Source of the DNA: AC-32 sp963788215
GTDB taxonomy: Bacteria > Actinomycetota > Thermoleophilia > Gaiellales > Gaiellaceae
Reading direction: 5' to 3'
Assembly: GCA_963788215.1 (NCBI GenBank)
Contig: CAWBFX010000010.1
Coordinates: 1,100,829 to 1,164,828, forward strand
DNA length: 64,000 nt
Position 1 is the first letter of the stretch, and each line of letters opens with the position of its first letter. Under the pieces are notes generated by a model. That model was not told the origin of the DNA. It worked only from the letters and a program-made list of their open reading frames with translations, and did no database searches. Below, in pieces: positions 33,864 to 43,444 of this stretch. The translations under genes were made by a program, and so were the position numbers.

Positions 33864-35747
33864 TCAGGCGATGGCGAATACGTGCAGAGGCTCCAGCCCG
33901 CCGCGGACGAGCGCCCAGAAGTGCCCGTCGACGATCGGATCCACGGCGACGACGCGACCGTTCGCGACGACGACGACCGACCGCCCTCGCGCGCGGCCGC
34001 TCACCTGAACGAGTGACCCTGAACGGGCGATCGGGTCGACGTCGGTGACGGCGCGGCCGTGGTGCACCGTCTTCCCGAGCAGCTCGCGGTCGGGGCCGAC
34101 CGCGAAGAGCTTCAAGACCGGCTCGTCCGAGCCGAACAGCGCGAGCTGCCGTCGCAGAGCTTGCTCTCGGAGCACTTCGAGTCGGGCTTGAGGGATCGTG
34201 AAGCGCTTTCCGTGGTCCTTGATCAGGACGACGTCCCGCTCAGCAGGGCGACTCCCGAGCAGCGAGTGGCCGTCCACGTGCCAGGGAACCCGAACCCCGA
34301 GGGCGGCGGCGATCGTGGGCACGATGTCGGTGTTCCGCGAGGGCCGGCGCACCACGCGGCCTCGCGTCTGGTGCGGCAGCTTCACGAACAGCGGCACGTA
34401 CGCTATGTCCTGGAGGTTCGCGGGGGAGAGCGGGCGGCGTTTCTGGCCGGCCCGGAAGCTGACGCCGTGATCGGCCGTGACCACCAGGAGCGCGCGGTCG
34501 TAGAGCCCGGTCGCACGCAGCCGCGCGACCACGCGCGCGAGGACGGCGTTCGCGTAGCCGAGCTGCAGCAGGTGGCGCTGCCAGTACTGGTCGACTGCGG
34601 CCTGGTTGCCGTTCCAGACCTCGTCGGATCCCCAGCCCGGCGAGGCCCGCACCGAGTAGGGCCGGCCCGAGGGGAGGTATTTCCAGGGGCTGTGCGGGAG
34701 GAGGAAGTGGACGTACCAGAGGGTGGGCTGGGGCTGTGGCCGTAACGAGCGCCGGAAGGCCGGCGGGATCCTGCCGGGGTCGTCGTGGCCGCTCGCGTCT
34801 CGGAGGAAATTGTCCCAGCCGTCGGCGATCGACGGGATCCCACCGGCGAGGCTGGGCGGAAGCAGCTCGTGCAGGTAGACGACCCCGGTGTCCTCGAGCA
34901 GCGACTTCGCCTGCCCGCCGAACGAGGTCTGTAGGTCGGGGCAGAGCTTGACCGGACACAGGTGCGTTTCCTCGTCCACGACGTGGAGCCGGGTCGAGCC
35001 GCCGAGCAGCGTGAAGACGTTGCGCGGGTGGTCGGAGTAGACCGGGAACTCGCCACCGCGGGGATAGAGCCCGGTGAGGATCGCCGGCACTGCATGAGTC
35101 GTCCCTTCGCCGACCGTGGTGTCCCGCGCGAACCAGGTGGAGCCGGCCGCGAGCCGGGCGAACGCGGGAAAGCGGACCGCGTCGATTCGGTTCTTGGCGT
35201 CGAGCAGCGAGTTCAGCGGGAGCTCGTCGAAGACGACAAGCACCACCGGGGCGCGAGGCCGTTGCCCGGACGCAGCGGCGGCCGTCGGCGTCCCGGAGAA
35301 CGTCAGCTTCGAGACATCCGAGCCGAAGAGGAAGAGGACGAGAAAGACCAGCGGCACAGGCGCCAGCACCGTGAGCACGAGGCGAGCCGCGTCGACCCGG
35401 GCGTAGAGCGCTGCAGCGCCGGCCCCTGCGAGTGCTGCGACCGCCACGAGCAGCCACCCCGGCGCCCCGACCGCGCGGATCGCCTGCAGGACGATCAATC
35501 CGACCAGCGTCCCGACGAAGAACGCGTGCGCGGCAAAACGGGCGCGGCGCGGGACGATCGCCTCGATACCGAGCAGGAGTGCCGGCGGTACGACGAGGAG
35601 CGTGAGCGCGAACAGCACGACGTCGAGCCCGGTCGAGCCGCGTGCGCCGAAGAACTCTGCGTTGCGGCCGAGGAGGTCGAACAGAGGCTGGGCGACGGCG
35701 AACGCGGAGAGCACGAAGAGGTGCAGCCCCGCGACGCGCAGGCTCAT
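33864..35747 (-). CDS. Membrane-anchored sulfatase/alkaline-phosphatase-superfamily protein
   Basis: 627 residues: about five N-terminal helices (1-150) then a large extracytoplasmic catalytic domain. Metal-binding patterns of the superfamily are visible: VVLVVFDELPLNSL (first Asp), VGEGTTHAVPAILTG (nucleophile Thr region), HFLLPHSPWKYLP and VVTADHGVSF (Asp-His). Similar layout to LtaS/phosphoglycerol transferases and membrane sulfatases; the substrate is not readable. The ATG overlaps the upstream GAF gene stop by 4 nt. Its end is 162 nt from rel, convergent. Confidence 0.85.
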   Translation of the reverse strand: MSLRVAGLHLFVLSAFAVAQPLFDLLGRNAEFFGARGSTGLDVVLFALTLLVVPPALLLGIEAIVPRRARFAAHAFFVGTLVGLIVLQAIRAVGAPGWLLVAVAALAGAGAAALYARVDAARLVLTVLAPVPLVFLVLFLFGSDVSKLTFSGTPTAAAASGQRPRAPVVLVVFDELPLNSLLDAKNRIDAVRFPAFARLAAGSTWFARDTTVGEGTTHAVPAILTGLYPRGGEFPVYSDHPRNVFTLLGGSTRLHVVDEETHLCPVKLCPDLQTSFGGQAKSLLEDTGVVYLHELLPPSLAGGIPSIADGWDNFLRDASGHDDPGRIPPAFRRSLRPQPQPTLWYVHFLLPHSPWKYLPSGRPYSVRASPGWGSDEVWNGNQAAVDQYWQRHLLQLGYANAVLARVVARLRATGLYDRALLVVTADHGVSFRAGQKRRPLSPANLQDIAYVPLFVKLPHQTRGRVVRRPSRNTDIVPTIAAALGVRVPWHVDGHSLLGSRPAERDVVLIKDHGKRFTIPQARLEVLREQALRRQLALFGSDEPVLKLFAVGPDRELLGKTVHHGRAVTDVDPIARSGSLVQVSGRARGRSVVVVANGRVVAVDPIVDGHFWALVRGGLEPLHVFAIA

Positions 35748-36163
35748 TTGAGGTGGGCGGCCAACTCGGCGACGCGCTCGAGGAACTCGCGGTCTGCATC
35801 GCCGAAGGCGGCGGGCTGGTCCGAGTCGATGTCGATCTCGCCGACCACGCTGCCCTCGCGCGAGATGGGTATGACGATCTCCGAGCGCGTCGAGGCGAAG
35901 CAGGCAAGGTAGCGCGGGTCGGCGTTGACGTCGTCGACGACCTCGGTCTTGCCGCTCGCGGCGGCGGCGCCGCAGACGCCCTGGCCGACCGGAATGCGCA
36001 CGTGCTCCGTCGCCTCGGGGCCCTTCCAGGGCCCGAGCACGAGGTCGTCGCCCTCGACGAGGTAGACGCCGACCCAGGAGTAGTGCTCGACGCGGTCGTG
36101 CAGCAGGTCGACCACCGTCTGAAGGTCCGGCGCCGACTCGATATCCGGCAGGAGCTCGTTCAC
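35744..36163 (-). CDS. GAF-domain protein, free-methionine-(R)-sulfoxide-reductase-like
   Basis: 139 residues, a single GAF domain. YSWVGVYLVEGDDLVLGPW, IPVGQGVCGAAAASGKTEVV and RYLACFASTRSEIVIPI follow the fRMsr family closely. Of the three family cysteines, the ones in GVCG and LAC are present, but the first (normally before the -RIP stretch) is replaced in TEHVRIP. Reduces free Met-R-sulfoxide in characterised members; activity here is probable but not certain. GTG 36163 overlaps the thioesterase stop (GTGA). Confidence 0.8.
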   Translation of the reverse strand: MNELLPDIESAPDLQTVVDLLHDRVEHYSWVGVYLVEGDDLVLGPWKGPEATEHVRIPVGQGVCGAAAASGKTEVVDDVNADPRYLACFASTRSEIVIPISREGSVVGEIDIDSDQPAAFGDADREFLERVAELAAHLK

Positions 36164-36618
36164 GCCTCGAGATCGCCGCCTTCGAAGCCGGCGATCTTGT
36201 CCCGGTACCAGTCGGGGATCGGGCACGGCCGTCTGGCGTCGAGGTCTACGAGGACAAGGGTCTGCTGCGCCGTCGCCATCAGCACATCTTCCTCCACGCC
36301 GTAGGCGGCGCATTCGTAGGCGATGCTCGTCCGCCCGACCTTCGCCACGCGGATGAACACCTCGAGCAGGTCGTCGAAGCGGGCCGGCGCGTGGTACTCG
36401 ATCGTGTTCGCGCGCATCACGAACTCGCGCTCCTGCTCCCCGGCCGGGAGCAGGTCGAGATGCCGGTGGTACTCGACCCGCGCGCTGTCGAAGTAAGGCA
36501 GGTAGCGGCCGTAGTAGACGATGCCCTGCGCGTCGGTGTCGGAGAAGCCGACGCGCGTGAAGCTCGCGTACTTGAACGGCGCCTTGCGGTTTGTCGCCCG
36601 CCCCAGCTCGAGGGGCAT
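36160..36618 (-). CDS. Hotdog-fold acyl-CoA thioesterase (4HBT/YbgC-like)
   Basis: 152 residues. FSDTDAQGIVYYGRYLPYFD carries the catalytic Asp and the G-x-VYYGxY helix of 4HBT thioesterases; VRVAKVGRTS-type second strand block follows (FIRVAKVGRTSIAYE). Hydrolyses acyl-CoA or aroyl-CoA; chain-length specificity unknown. ATG 36618. First of a three-gene overlapping set with the GAF protein and the sulfatase. Confidence 0.88.
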   Translation of the reverse strand: MPLELGRATNRKAPFKYASFTRVGFSDTDAQGIVYYGRYLPYFDSARVEYHRHLDLLPAGEQEREFVMRANTIEYHAPARFDDLLEVFIRVAKVGRTSIAYECAAYGVEEDVLMATAQQTLVLVDLDARRPCPIPDWYRDKIAGFEGGDLEA

Positions 36619-36634
36619 CAGGGCTCGAGCGGCA

Positions 36635-37317
36635 TCAGGTGCGGGTGCGCATCCGCTCTGGGAGCGGAGGCAGCCCGCCGCGCGCCTTGCGCCAGCGGAA
36701 GCCGCCGATCAGCGCCGCGCTGATCAGGATCAGGACCATCGCGCCGAAAACGGCGAACGGGACGTAGGCGAAGTCCGCGGGAACCCGCTGGGTGCCGTTA
36801 CCGCCGCCACCGTCTCCACCGCCCCCCGGAGCCAGGAAGTCGTTGGTTCCGACGACGCGGGCCTTCTTACCCTCGGGCGCGAAGAACGCTCCTGGGACCA
36901 TCGAGTCGACGAGCCAGCGCCCGTGGATGCGCTTCATCGTGATCGGGAACGAGCCTGCGCCGTACCCGCTCCCCTTCTGCGGCTGGATGACCATTTCGAT
37001 CCCGAGCTCGTTGCCGTTGCGGTACGTCACGATCCAGCCGTGTCCGGCCGCCGGATAGGGGAAGCCTGGCAGGTTGCCCTTGTCCCACTCCTTGCGGCTC
37101 ATGCCGAGGCGGAACGCGGGCGTCACGCTGTCGTACCCGGCGTCCACGTTCTGCCGCCTGACGACGTGATTCACGAACGAGTCGAGCGTGGCGTCGATCT
37201 GCTGCCGCTCGGTCGCGCTCAGCCGCTTCCCCCCGCAGCCGTGGCGGGCGGGCTCAGCACGACCAGGCTGAGCGAGAGCGATACAACAGCAGCGAGAAAC
37301 AGGCCCCTCGATTTCAC
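36635..37317 (-). CDS. Membrane protein of unknown function, one-base frameshift
   Basis: From GTG 37317 the reverse strand encodes a signal/anchor helix (GLFLAAVVSLSLSLVVLSPP) in one frame; from about 37228 the rest is in the next frame (SATERQQIDATLDSFVNHVV, then a mixed alpha/beta domain with PGFPYPAAGHGWIVTYRNG, a GGGGDGGGG linker, a helix FAVFGAMVLILISAALIGG and a basic tail). The frame break is at six C's (37229-37234, G6 on the coding strand), where one more base restores the protein. TAATCT seven bases before GTG 37317 supports the start. Function unknown. Confidence 0.68.
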
Positions 37318-37327
37318 GGCGGACAGA

Positions 37328-38670
37328 TTAGCTGCGAATGACGGACAGCAGCTGGTCGCGCCTGCTCTCCATCGACTCTTTCGTGCGCGCCTCGAGATTG
37401 AGCCGAAGAAGCGGCTCCGTGTTGGACGGCCTGACGTTCATGTGCCAGTCGTCGGCGTCGACCGAAAGGCCGTCGAGGTGGCCGACGCGGCCCTCCGACC
37501 CGAAGCGCTCCTCGAGCTCGCGGAGCTTCGCCTCGACGTCCGCGACGCGTGAGTTGATCTCGCCGGTCAGGAAGTAGCGCTCGCGGAACGGCCGCAGGAT
37601 CTCCGACAGCGGCACGCCCCTCTTCGAGACGAGCTCGAGCATCAGCAGGAACGGGATCACGCCCGAGTCGGCCTGCGAGAAGTCGCGGAAGTAGTAGTGG
37701 CCCGAGACCTCACCGCCGAAGGCGGCGTTCTCCTCGCGCATCCGCTGCTTGATGAACGCGTGCCCGACGCGGTTGACCAGGGGTATGCCACCCGCGCGCT
37801 CGATCGCCTCGGGCACGGCCCAGCTCGCGCGGACGTCGTAGATGATCTTGGCTCCGGGCTCCTTCTCGAGCACCGCCTCGGCGAGCAGGGCCGTGATGAA
37901 GTCGCCGGGGACGAACTCGCCGGTGTCGTCGACGAAGAAGCAGCGGTCGGCGTCGCCGTCGAACGCGACCCCGAAGTCAGCGCGCTCCTCGAGCGTCTTC
38001 GCCACGATGAACTCGCGGTTCTCGGGCAGGAGGGGGTTGGGCTCGTGGTTCGGGAAGGTGCCGTCCGGCGCGAAGAACCAGCGCGATGTCTTCACCTGGA
38101 GCAGGCGCTCGAGTACGGGCGGCAGCATCGCGCCGGCCATGCCGTTGGCGGCGTCGATCACGATCTGCAGCGGCCGGATCGCGCTCGTGTCGACGAAGGA
38201 GAGGACGCGCTCGATGTACGGGGGCCAGATGTCGAAGCTGCGGACGTGTCCCGGGGACTGTCCCCCCGACACGGCCTCGGCGGCCCGGTCCCGGATGGCC
38301 AGCAGCCCGGATTCCCCGCCGACCGGCCGCGCGCCGCGGCGCACGATCTTCATCCCGGTGTACTCCTTCGGGTTGTGCGAGGCGGTGACGGCGATGCCGC
38401 CGTCGAGCTCGAGCTGGCCGACGGCGAAGTAGAGCATCTCCGTCCCGACGAGCCCTAGCTCGAGCACGTCCGCGCCGGCCTCGGAGGCGCCGAGGATGAC
38501 CGCGTCCGCCATTCCCGGCGACGAGACGCGCATGTCGTGCCCCACGGCGATCCGCCGCGTCTCGAACACCTCGACGTACGCGCGCCCGATCGCGCGCGCC
38601 CCTGCTCGTCGAGCTCGCCCGGGTAGAGCCCGCGAACGTCGTACGCCTTGAAGACCGCCGGATCCAGCAT
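37328..38670 (-). CDS. manB: Phosphomannomutase/phosphoglucomutase, one-base frameshift near N-terminus
   Basis: About 447 residues of the alpha-D-phosphohexomutase family: MLDPAVFKAYDVRGLYPG at the start, phosphoserine loop TASHNPKEYTGMK, metal loop AFDGDADRCF, sugar-binding GGEVSGHYYFRD and phosphate-binding RPSNTEPLLRL. Interconverts hexose 6- and 1-phosphates for envelope sugars. Residues 1-26 are one frame off from the rest: the coding-strand G4 run near 38606 lacks one G (length 3n+2). ATG 38670 is supported by TAGCAT seven bases upstream. Confidence 0.92.
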
Positions 38671-38677
38671 CCGCGGG

Positions 38678-38683
38678 ATGCTA
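38678..38683 (-). promoter_or_regulatory. -10 element of manB
   Basis: Reverse-strand TAGCAT, seven bases before ATG 38670; decides between this start and the in-frame ATG at 38688, which it excludes. Confidence 0.5.
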
Positions 38684-38739
38684 CGCAACGAGAGAGGGCG
38701 GCTCGGCGGCCGCCCTCTTCCCGCTGAACGTCGTCGTCG

Positions 38740-39491
38740 CTATTCGACGCAGGGCGTCGGTGGCGGAGGCGGGCCGACGATCAGGTCGGCGATGTCGCCG
38801 TGGTTTCCGCCGCGGTCGCACGACGCGTTCTTCCACTCGTGGTAGACCAGTCCCTGGTCGCCCGCGCTGTAGTGGTCGAAGAACGTCGTGACGGTGCACG
38901 TGGCCGGGTAGCACGGCGCGAAGTGCGTGTTGATGAACGTCGTCGTCGTGCAGTCCTGCGTTCGTCATCAGCCGCGGCGTCGCAGTAGGGACTAGTCGAC
39001 GTCTGCGTCGTCGCGCCGGAGACGATGAAGTAGCCGTGCATGCTGCCCGTCACGCCCGCGCAGGATCGTTCCCGGCGCCGTATCGGTCGGTTGGTGTCGC
39101 AGCCACCGGGCTGGATCCGGCCAGTTCGTCACGAAGCTCCCGTTCTTGAACTGCTCGACGATCGTGATCGGTGCCGTCATTGCCCGTCCGGACCGTGAAG
39201 TCGCGGTCGAACGTGTCCTCGGCCCAGTCGTTTCCGCACGTGCCGGAGTCCGGCGATCCGCTCGGCGTACGGTCCGTAGTGCTGCGTAGGCGTCCCCGAC
39301 GGGTCGACCGGGCTCAGGCTCATCGTCGAGAAGGCGTCGTCGCCGGTGGCACCGATCATCCCCAGGATCGACACGTTCGTCAGCCCCGAGACCGAGCTTC
39401 GGTCAGGGCCGGCCGCGGCGATCCCGCAGACGACCAGGCCGGCGACGATCGCCAGCGCCAGCACACTCAGCCGCGCGTTGACTCGTTTCAT
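38740..39491 (-). pseudogene. Secreted Cys-containing protein with several frameshifts
   Basis: A signal peptide (RLSVLALAIVAGLVVCGIAA) begins a protein whose pieces lie in successive frames: DPSGTPTQHYGPYA; CGNDWAEDTFDRDFTV; TIVEQFKNGSFVTNW; GSMHGYFIVSGA; FINTHFAPCYPATCTV; FFDHYSAGDQGLVYHEWKN; DRGGNHGDIADLIVG. I recall intact proteins with this order as uncharacterised secreted products in Thermoleophilia. At least four frame changes are needed across 750 bp, far more than in neighbours, so this may be a genuine pseudogene; locally poor sequence is the alternative. Confidence 0.7.
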
Positions 39492-39640
39492 CTCTTCCTC
39501 CCCTTCTAGGCGGTTATCGAGTCATGCGCGGAACTCATACGCGTACTTTTTGCAAGTCAAACCCGATTGATTTGTCAATCAGGAAATCGGCCCGCAAATT
39601 GCGGGATCTCGCGGAAGGATCCGAACGCCGGATTCGTTCA

Positions 39641-39646
39641 TACAAT
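39641..39646 (+). promoter_or_regulatory. -10 element of cyclase-AAA-TPR gene
   Basis: TACAAT six bases before ATG 39653; supports that start over in-frame codons 129 nt upstream. Confidence 0.5.
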
Positions 39647-39652
39647 CGAGGC

Positions 39653-42604
39653 ATGGAACGCAAGCTCGCCACGGTCCTGTTCGTCGATCTCGTCGATTCG
39701 ACCGCGCTCGTCACCGGCACGGATCCCGAGGTCGTGCGTCGCCGTGTCCAGACGTTCTTCGACCAGGTGTCGCACTGCGTGATCACGCACGGCGGGATCG
39801 TCGAGAAGTTCGCGGGCGACGCGGTCATGGCCGCGTTCGGGATCCCGCAGGCGCACGAGGACGACGCCGAGCGCGCGGTACGCGCAGGCCTGGGGATCCT
39901 CGACGCCATGGAAGAGCTCGAGCTGCAGGCGCGGATCGGCGTCGAGTCGGGTGAGGTCGTGGCCGAGGACGGCGACTCCTCGTTCGCCACCGGCGAGGCC
40001 GTCACGCTCGCCGCCCGGCTCGAGCAGGTCGCGGAGCCCGGGCAGCTGCTGTTGGGCCCGGGCGCGCACCGCCTGACGCTCGGCCGCGTGGAGACCGAGG
40101 ACCTTGGCCCCGTGAACCTGAAGGGCATCGCCGAGCCGGTCTGGGCGTGGCGCGCTCTCGGCACGCAGAGCACCGGGGGCGAGCGGCCCGTGCGTGCCCT
40201 CGAGGCGCCTCTCGTCGGCCGGGAGGCCGAGCTCGACCTCCTGCGGAACACCTACGACCGCGCGCTTCGCGACCAGCGCGCCCACCTGTTCACGATCTAC
40301 GGCGACGCCGGAGTCGGAAAGAGCCGCCTCGCGCGCGAGTTCACGGGCTCGCTCGAGGGCGCCACCGTTCTCCCGGGCCGCAGCCTCCCGTACGGCGAGG
40401 GTGTCACGTACTGGCCGCTCGCCGAGATGGTCAAGTGCGCGGCCGGCATCGCCGACGACGATCCGCTCGACGTCGCGATCGACAAGCTGCGCGCGTTCTG
40501 CGAGGACGAGGCCGTCGCCGACCTGCTCGGCCTGGCGTCGGGCGTGCTCGAGGCGGTCCAGTCCGAGGCCAGCGCGCAGGAGATCGCCTGGGCCGCACGC
40601 GAGTGGGGGCAGCGGCTCGCGCAGGAGCAGCCGCTCGTCCTGGTCTTCGAGGACATCCACTGGGCCGAGGAGCCGCTCCTCGAGCTGATCGAGCACCTGG
40701 CGACCTGGGTGCGCGATGCGCCGCTTTTGCTGATCTGCCTCGCACGCCCCGAGCTGCTCGATTTCCGCCCGGGCTGGGGCGGAGGCCGTGTGCGCGCGAC
40801 GGCGATCGAGCTGGAGCCGTTGCTGCGCGACGAGAGCGAGCAGCTCGTCGAAGCGCTGCTCGACGGCACCGAGCTCACAGAGCACGCGCGTCGCGAGCTC
40901 CTGGACAAGACCGAGGGCAACCCGCTCTACGTCGAGGAGACGATGCGGATGGTCGCCGAGGAGGGAGTCGAGTCGGTCGACCGGATCCCGGACACCCTGC
41001 AGGCGCTGATCGCCGCGCGCATCGACCGCCTGCCGCCGGCCGCCAAGGCAGTGCTGCAGCGGGGGGCCGTCATCGGCCGCACGTTCTGGTTCGGGGCGAT
41101 CGAGCGCCTCTCGGCGGATTCGGACTCGGTGGAGGAGGCAATCGACGACCTCCTTCTGCGCGATTTCGTCAATCCGGAGGAGCGCTCGTCGATTCGCGGT
41201 GAGCAGGCGTACCGGTTCAAGCACGTTCTGATCCGCGAGGTCGCGTACTCCGGTCTCTCCAAGTCCGCCCGCGCGGAGCACCACGCCGCCTTTGCGGGCT
41301 GGCTGAGGGAGCGGGCCGGCGACGAGCTGCTCGAGATCCGCGCGTTCCACCTCGACCGCGCCGCGGCGCTCACCGCGGAGCTGTACGGGGCCGCGCCGGT
41401 GGAGCTTGTGCACGAGGCGGCCGAGACGCTGGCCGAGGCGGGCCTCCGCGCCTTCGCGCGCGAGGCGAACCGCACCGCGCGGCAGCTCTTCCTGCGGTCC
41501 GTCGAGCTCGAGCCGACGCTGCGCCGCCGGTACCTCGCCGCGCGCGCCGCCGACCGGCTCAGCGACCTGCCGGCTGTCTCGCGTGAGATGGAGGAGGTGC
41601 TCGCGGCCGCGATCGACGAGGGCGACCGCTGGACGCAGGGGCGCGCACTGGTCTCGCTCGCAGAGGCGGCTGTCCTGCGCGAGGCGGACGTGGACGCCGC
41701 CGGCGCGATGATCGACCAGGCGCTCGAGACCTTCGAGCAGGACGACCTCGCCGGACGCTTCCGCGCGCTACGGGCCCGCGCCACGATCTCGTGGACGCGC
41801 GGCGACCTGGCCAGGGAGGAGGAGGTCATGCTGGAGGCGCTGGAGCTCGCGCGGCGGGCCGAGCGCAAGGATTTCGAGAGCGAGGCCGCGGACGAGCTGG
41901 CGAGCGTCTACCTCGCACGCCGAGAGCTCGACCGCGCCGCGCCGCTCGTGGAGCAGGCGCTGCTGCTGGCCGAGGAGTCGGGCAGCGCGGAAGCGCGCGG
42001 CCGGGCCCTTCGCTTCGCGGGCCAGCTCCACCTGGCGCGCGGCGAGCTCGATGCAGCCCAGACCGCGCTCGAGGCGGCGCGTGAGCACCTCGCCGAGGCG
42101 GGCGCCGCCTGGTCGCTCGGACGCACCCTCAACTTCGCGGCCTGGGTCGCGCGCGCACAGGGCGACATCGCCCGCGCGGAGCGGCTCTTCCGCGAGTCGA
42201 TCCGCATCCTCGCTCCGCTCGAGGACCGGGCGACGCTCTGCGAGAGCCAGCGCGGCCTCGCCGAGCTCCTGCTCCTCGACGGCCGCGTCGACGAAGCGGA
42301 GCGGTTCGCCCTCGCCGCCCGCGAGACGGTCGGTCCTCAAGACCGCACCTCGCAGTCGACAACCGCGATGTCGCTCGGGCTCGTCCGCGCGGCGCAGGGC
42401 CGCGACGACGAGGCCGAGGAGCTGCTCCACGAGGCCTGGGAGCTGATCTCGTCGACGCTGCACCGCTCGGGCCAGATCGAGACGCTCGACGCGCTTTCGG
42501 GGTTCTTGCGGGACCGCGGGCGCGACGACGACGCGGCGGAGATCGACGAGCGCCGCGAGCAACTGCTCGCCGACGCGAAGAGCGCGGCCGCGTCGCCTAG
42601 CTGA
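39653..42604 (+). CDS. Class III nucleotide cyclase homology domain + AAA ATPase + TPR protein
   Basis: 983 residues. Cyclase domain ~1-190: metal Asp in FVDLVDSTAL and in KFAGDAVMAAFG; the transition-state motif normally VNLAARL reads VTLAARL, so Asn is replaced by Thr while Arg is kept. AAA_16-type ATPase ~205-480: Walker A YGDAGVGKSRLARE, Walker B LVLVFEDIHWAEE. The rest (~560-970) is a helical TPR-like array. Large STAND-like signal proteins of this order are frequent in actinobacteria; cAMP synthesis may be weak or absent given the substitution. Convergent 8-nt overlap with the next gene. Confidence 0.9.
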   Translation: MERKLATVLFVDLVDSTALVTGTDPEVVRRRVQTFFDQVSHCVITHGGIVEKFAGDAVMAAFGIPQAHEDDAERAVRAGLGILDAMEELELQARIGVESGEVVAEDGDSSFATGEAVTLAARLEQVAEPGQLLLGPGAHRLTLGRVETEDLGPVNLKGIAEPVWAWRALGTQSTGGERPVRALEAPLVGREAELDLLRNTYDRALRDQRAHLFTIYGDAGVGKSRLAREFTGSLEGATVLPGRSLPYGEGVTYWPLAEMVKCAAGIADDDPLDVAIDKLRAFCEDEAVADLLGLASGVLEAVQSEASAQEIAWAAREWGQRLAQEQPLVLVFEDIHWAEEPLLELIEHLATWVRDAPLLLICLARPELLDFRPGWGGGRVRATAIELEPLLRDESEQLVEALLDGTELTEHARRELLDKTEGNPLYVEETMRMVAEEGVESVDRIPDTLQALIAARIDRLPPAAKAVLQRGAVIGRTFWFGAIERLSADSDSVEEAIDDLLLRDFVNPEERSSIRGEQAYRFKHVLIREVAYSGLSKSARAEHHAAFAGWLRERAGDELLEIRAFHLDRAAALTAELYGAAPVELVHEAAETLAEAGLRAFAREANRTARQLFLRSVELEPTLRRRYLAARAADRLSDLPAVSREMEEVLAAAIDEGDRWTQGRALVSLAEAAVLREADVDAAGAMIDQALETFEQDDLAGRFRALRARATISWTRGDLAREEEVMLEALELARRAERKDFESEAADELASVYLARRELDRAAPLVEQALLLAEESGSAEARGRALRFAGQLHLARGELDAAQTALEAAREHLAEAGAAWSLGRTLNFAAWVARAQGDIARAERLFRESIRILAPLEDRATLCESQRGLAELLLLDGRVDEAERFALAARETVGPQDRTSQSTTAMSLGLVRAAQGRDDEAEELLHEAWELISSTLHRSGQIETLDALSGFLRDRGRDDDAAEIDERREQLLADAKSAAASPS

Positions 42605-43406
42605 GCGCGGCCCAGATCGCCTTGGTCGACTTCGGGTCGGGCGCCTCCGAGATCACCGTCGCGGGCCGCTTGAAGCGACGCAGCGCCTTGCGGAGCGGGT
42701 CGGCGCGGAGCGTCCCCTCGCCATAGGGCAGGTGCTTCGTCTCGTTGCGGTTCGCGAAGGCGATGTCGGAGAAGTGGATGTGGAACGGCGCCTTCGGCTC
42801 GAGCACCGCGTCGGCCGCCTCGAGCGCGGCTGCGAACGGCTCGACCTCCGTGTAGGCGCCGTCGCTCGTCGCGTGCATGTGCGCGAAATCGAGCACGGGG
42901 CGGACCCAGCCGCAGCGGCCGGCGATCTTCACGACGTCCTCGAGGGAACCGATCTCGCGGACGCGGCCCATCACCTCGACGCCGAACGGCACCGCGCGGT
43001 CCTTGCCCTCGAGCCGCTCGCGGAGCTCGGTCAGCTGCTCGCAGATCGACTTGATCGCCGCCGCGCGAGTCCGGCCGAGCAGGAAGCCCGGGTGGAACAC
43101 GACGAGCTCGGCGCCGGCCGCCTTCGCGATCCCCGCGGAGTGGTCGAGCATCCCGACCGCCATCCGCTGCTTCTTGTCGCGCTCGACGTGGCCCATGAAC
43201 CCCGCGATTGGCGCATGGACCGAGAGGACGATCTTGCTCTCGCGGGCGAGATCGCCGAAGCGCTCGGCCCAGGCGTAGTCCATCCAGAAGCCGCCCTCGA
43301 AGTCGATCTCGCAGGCGGTGAACCCGCGCCGCTTGAGCAGCGAGATCGCCTTCGCGGGGCTCTCGCGAGAGGGAACGCGGGCGGGACCGAAGCGCAACTT
43401 GGCCAC
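42597..43406 (-). CDS. TIM-barrel protein, AP-endonuclease-2/sugar-isomerase-like
   Basis: 269 residues of the xylose-isomerase-like TIM-barrel superfamily (endonuclease IV type). Metal-ligand style positions are visible: CEIDFEGGFWMD, VLSVHAPIAG, LVVFHPGFLL, PFGVEVMGR, PVLDFAHMHAT, PFHIHFSDI and VISEAP. The His/Glu/Asp arrangement fits either an AP endonuclease or an isomerase/epimerase; I cannot decide. GTG 43406 is chosen because CAGAAT ends six bases upstream. Relatives in archaea and actinobacteria are annotated as deoxyribonuclease IV-like. Confidence 0.8.
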   Translation of the reverse strand: MAKLRFGPARVPSRESPAKAISLLKRRGFTACEIDFEGGFWMDYAWAERFGDLARESKIVLSVHAPIAGFMGHVERDKKQRMAVGMLDHSAGIAKAAGAELVVFHPGFLLGRTRAAAIKSICEQLTELRERLEGKDRAVPFGVEVMGRVREIGSLEDVVKIAGRCGWVRPVLDFAHMHATSDGAYTEVEPFAAALEAADAVLEPKAPFHIHFSDIAFANRNETKHLPYGEGTLRADPLRKALRRFKRPATVISEAPDPKSTKAIWAALS

Positions 43407-43432
43407 GCGGGGATTCTGTCCGACGGCCTCTC

Positions 43433-43438
43433 TACCCT
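43433..43438 (+). promoter_or_regulatory. -10 element of 43445-43687
   Basis: TACCCT six bases before ATG 43445, no Shine-Dalgarno. Confidence 0.45.
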
Positions 43439-43444
43439 GCGTCC

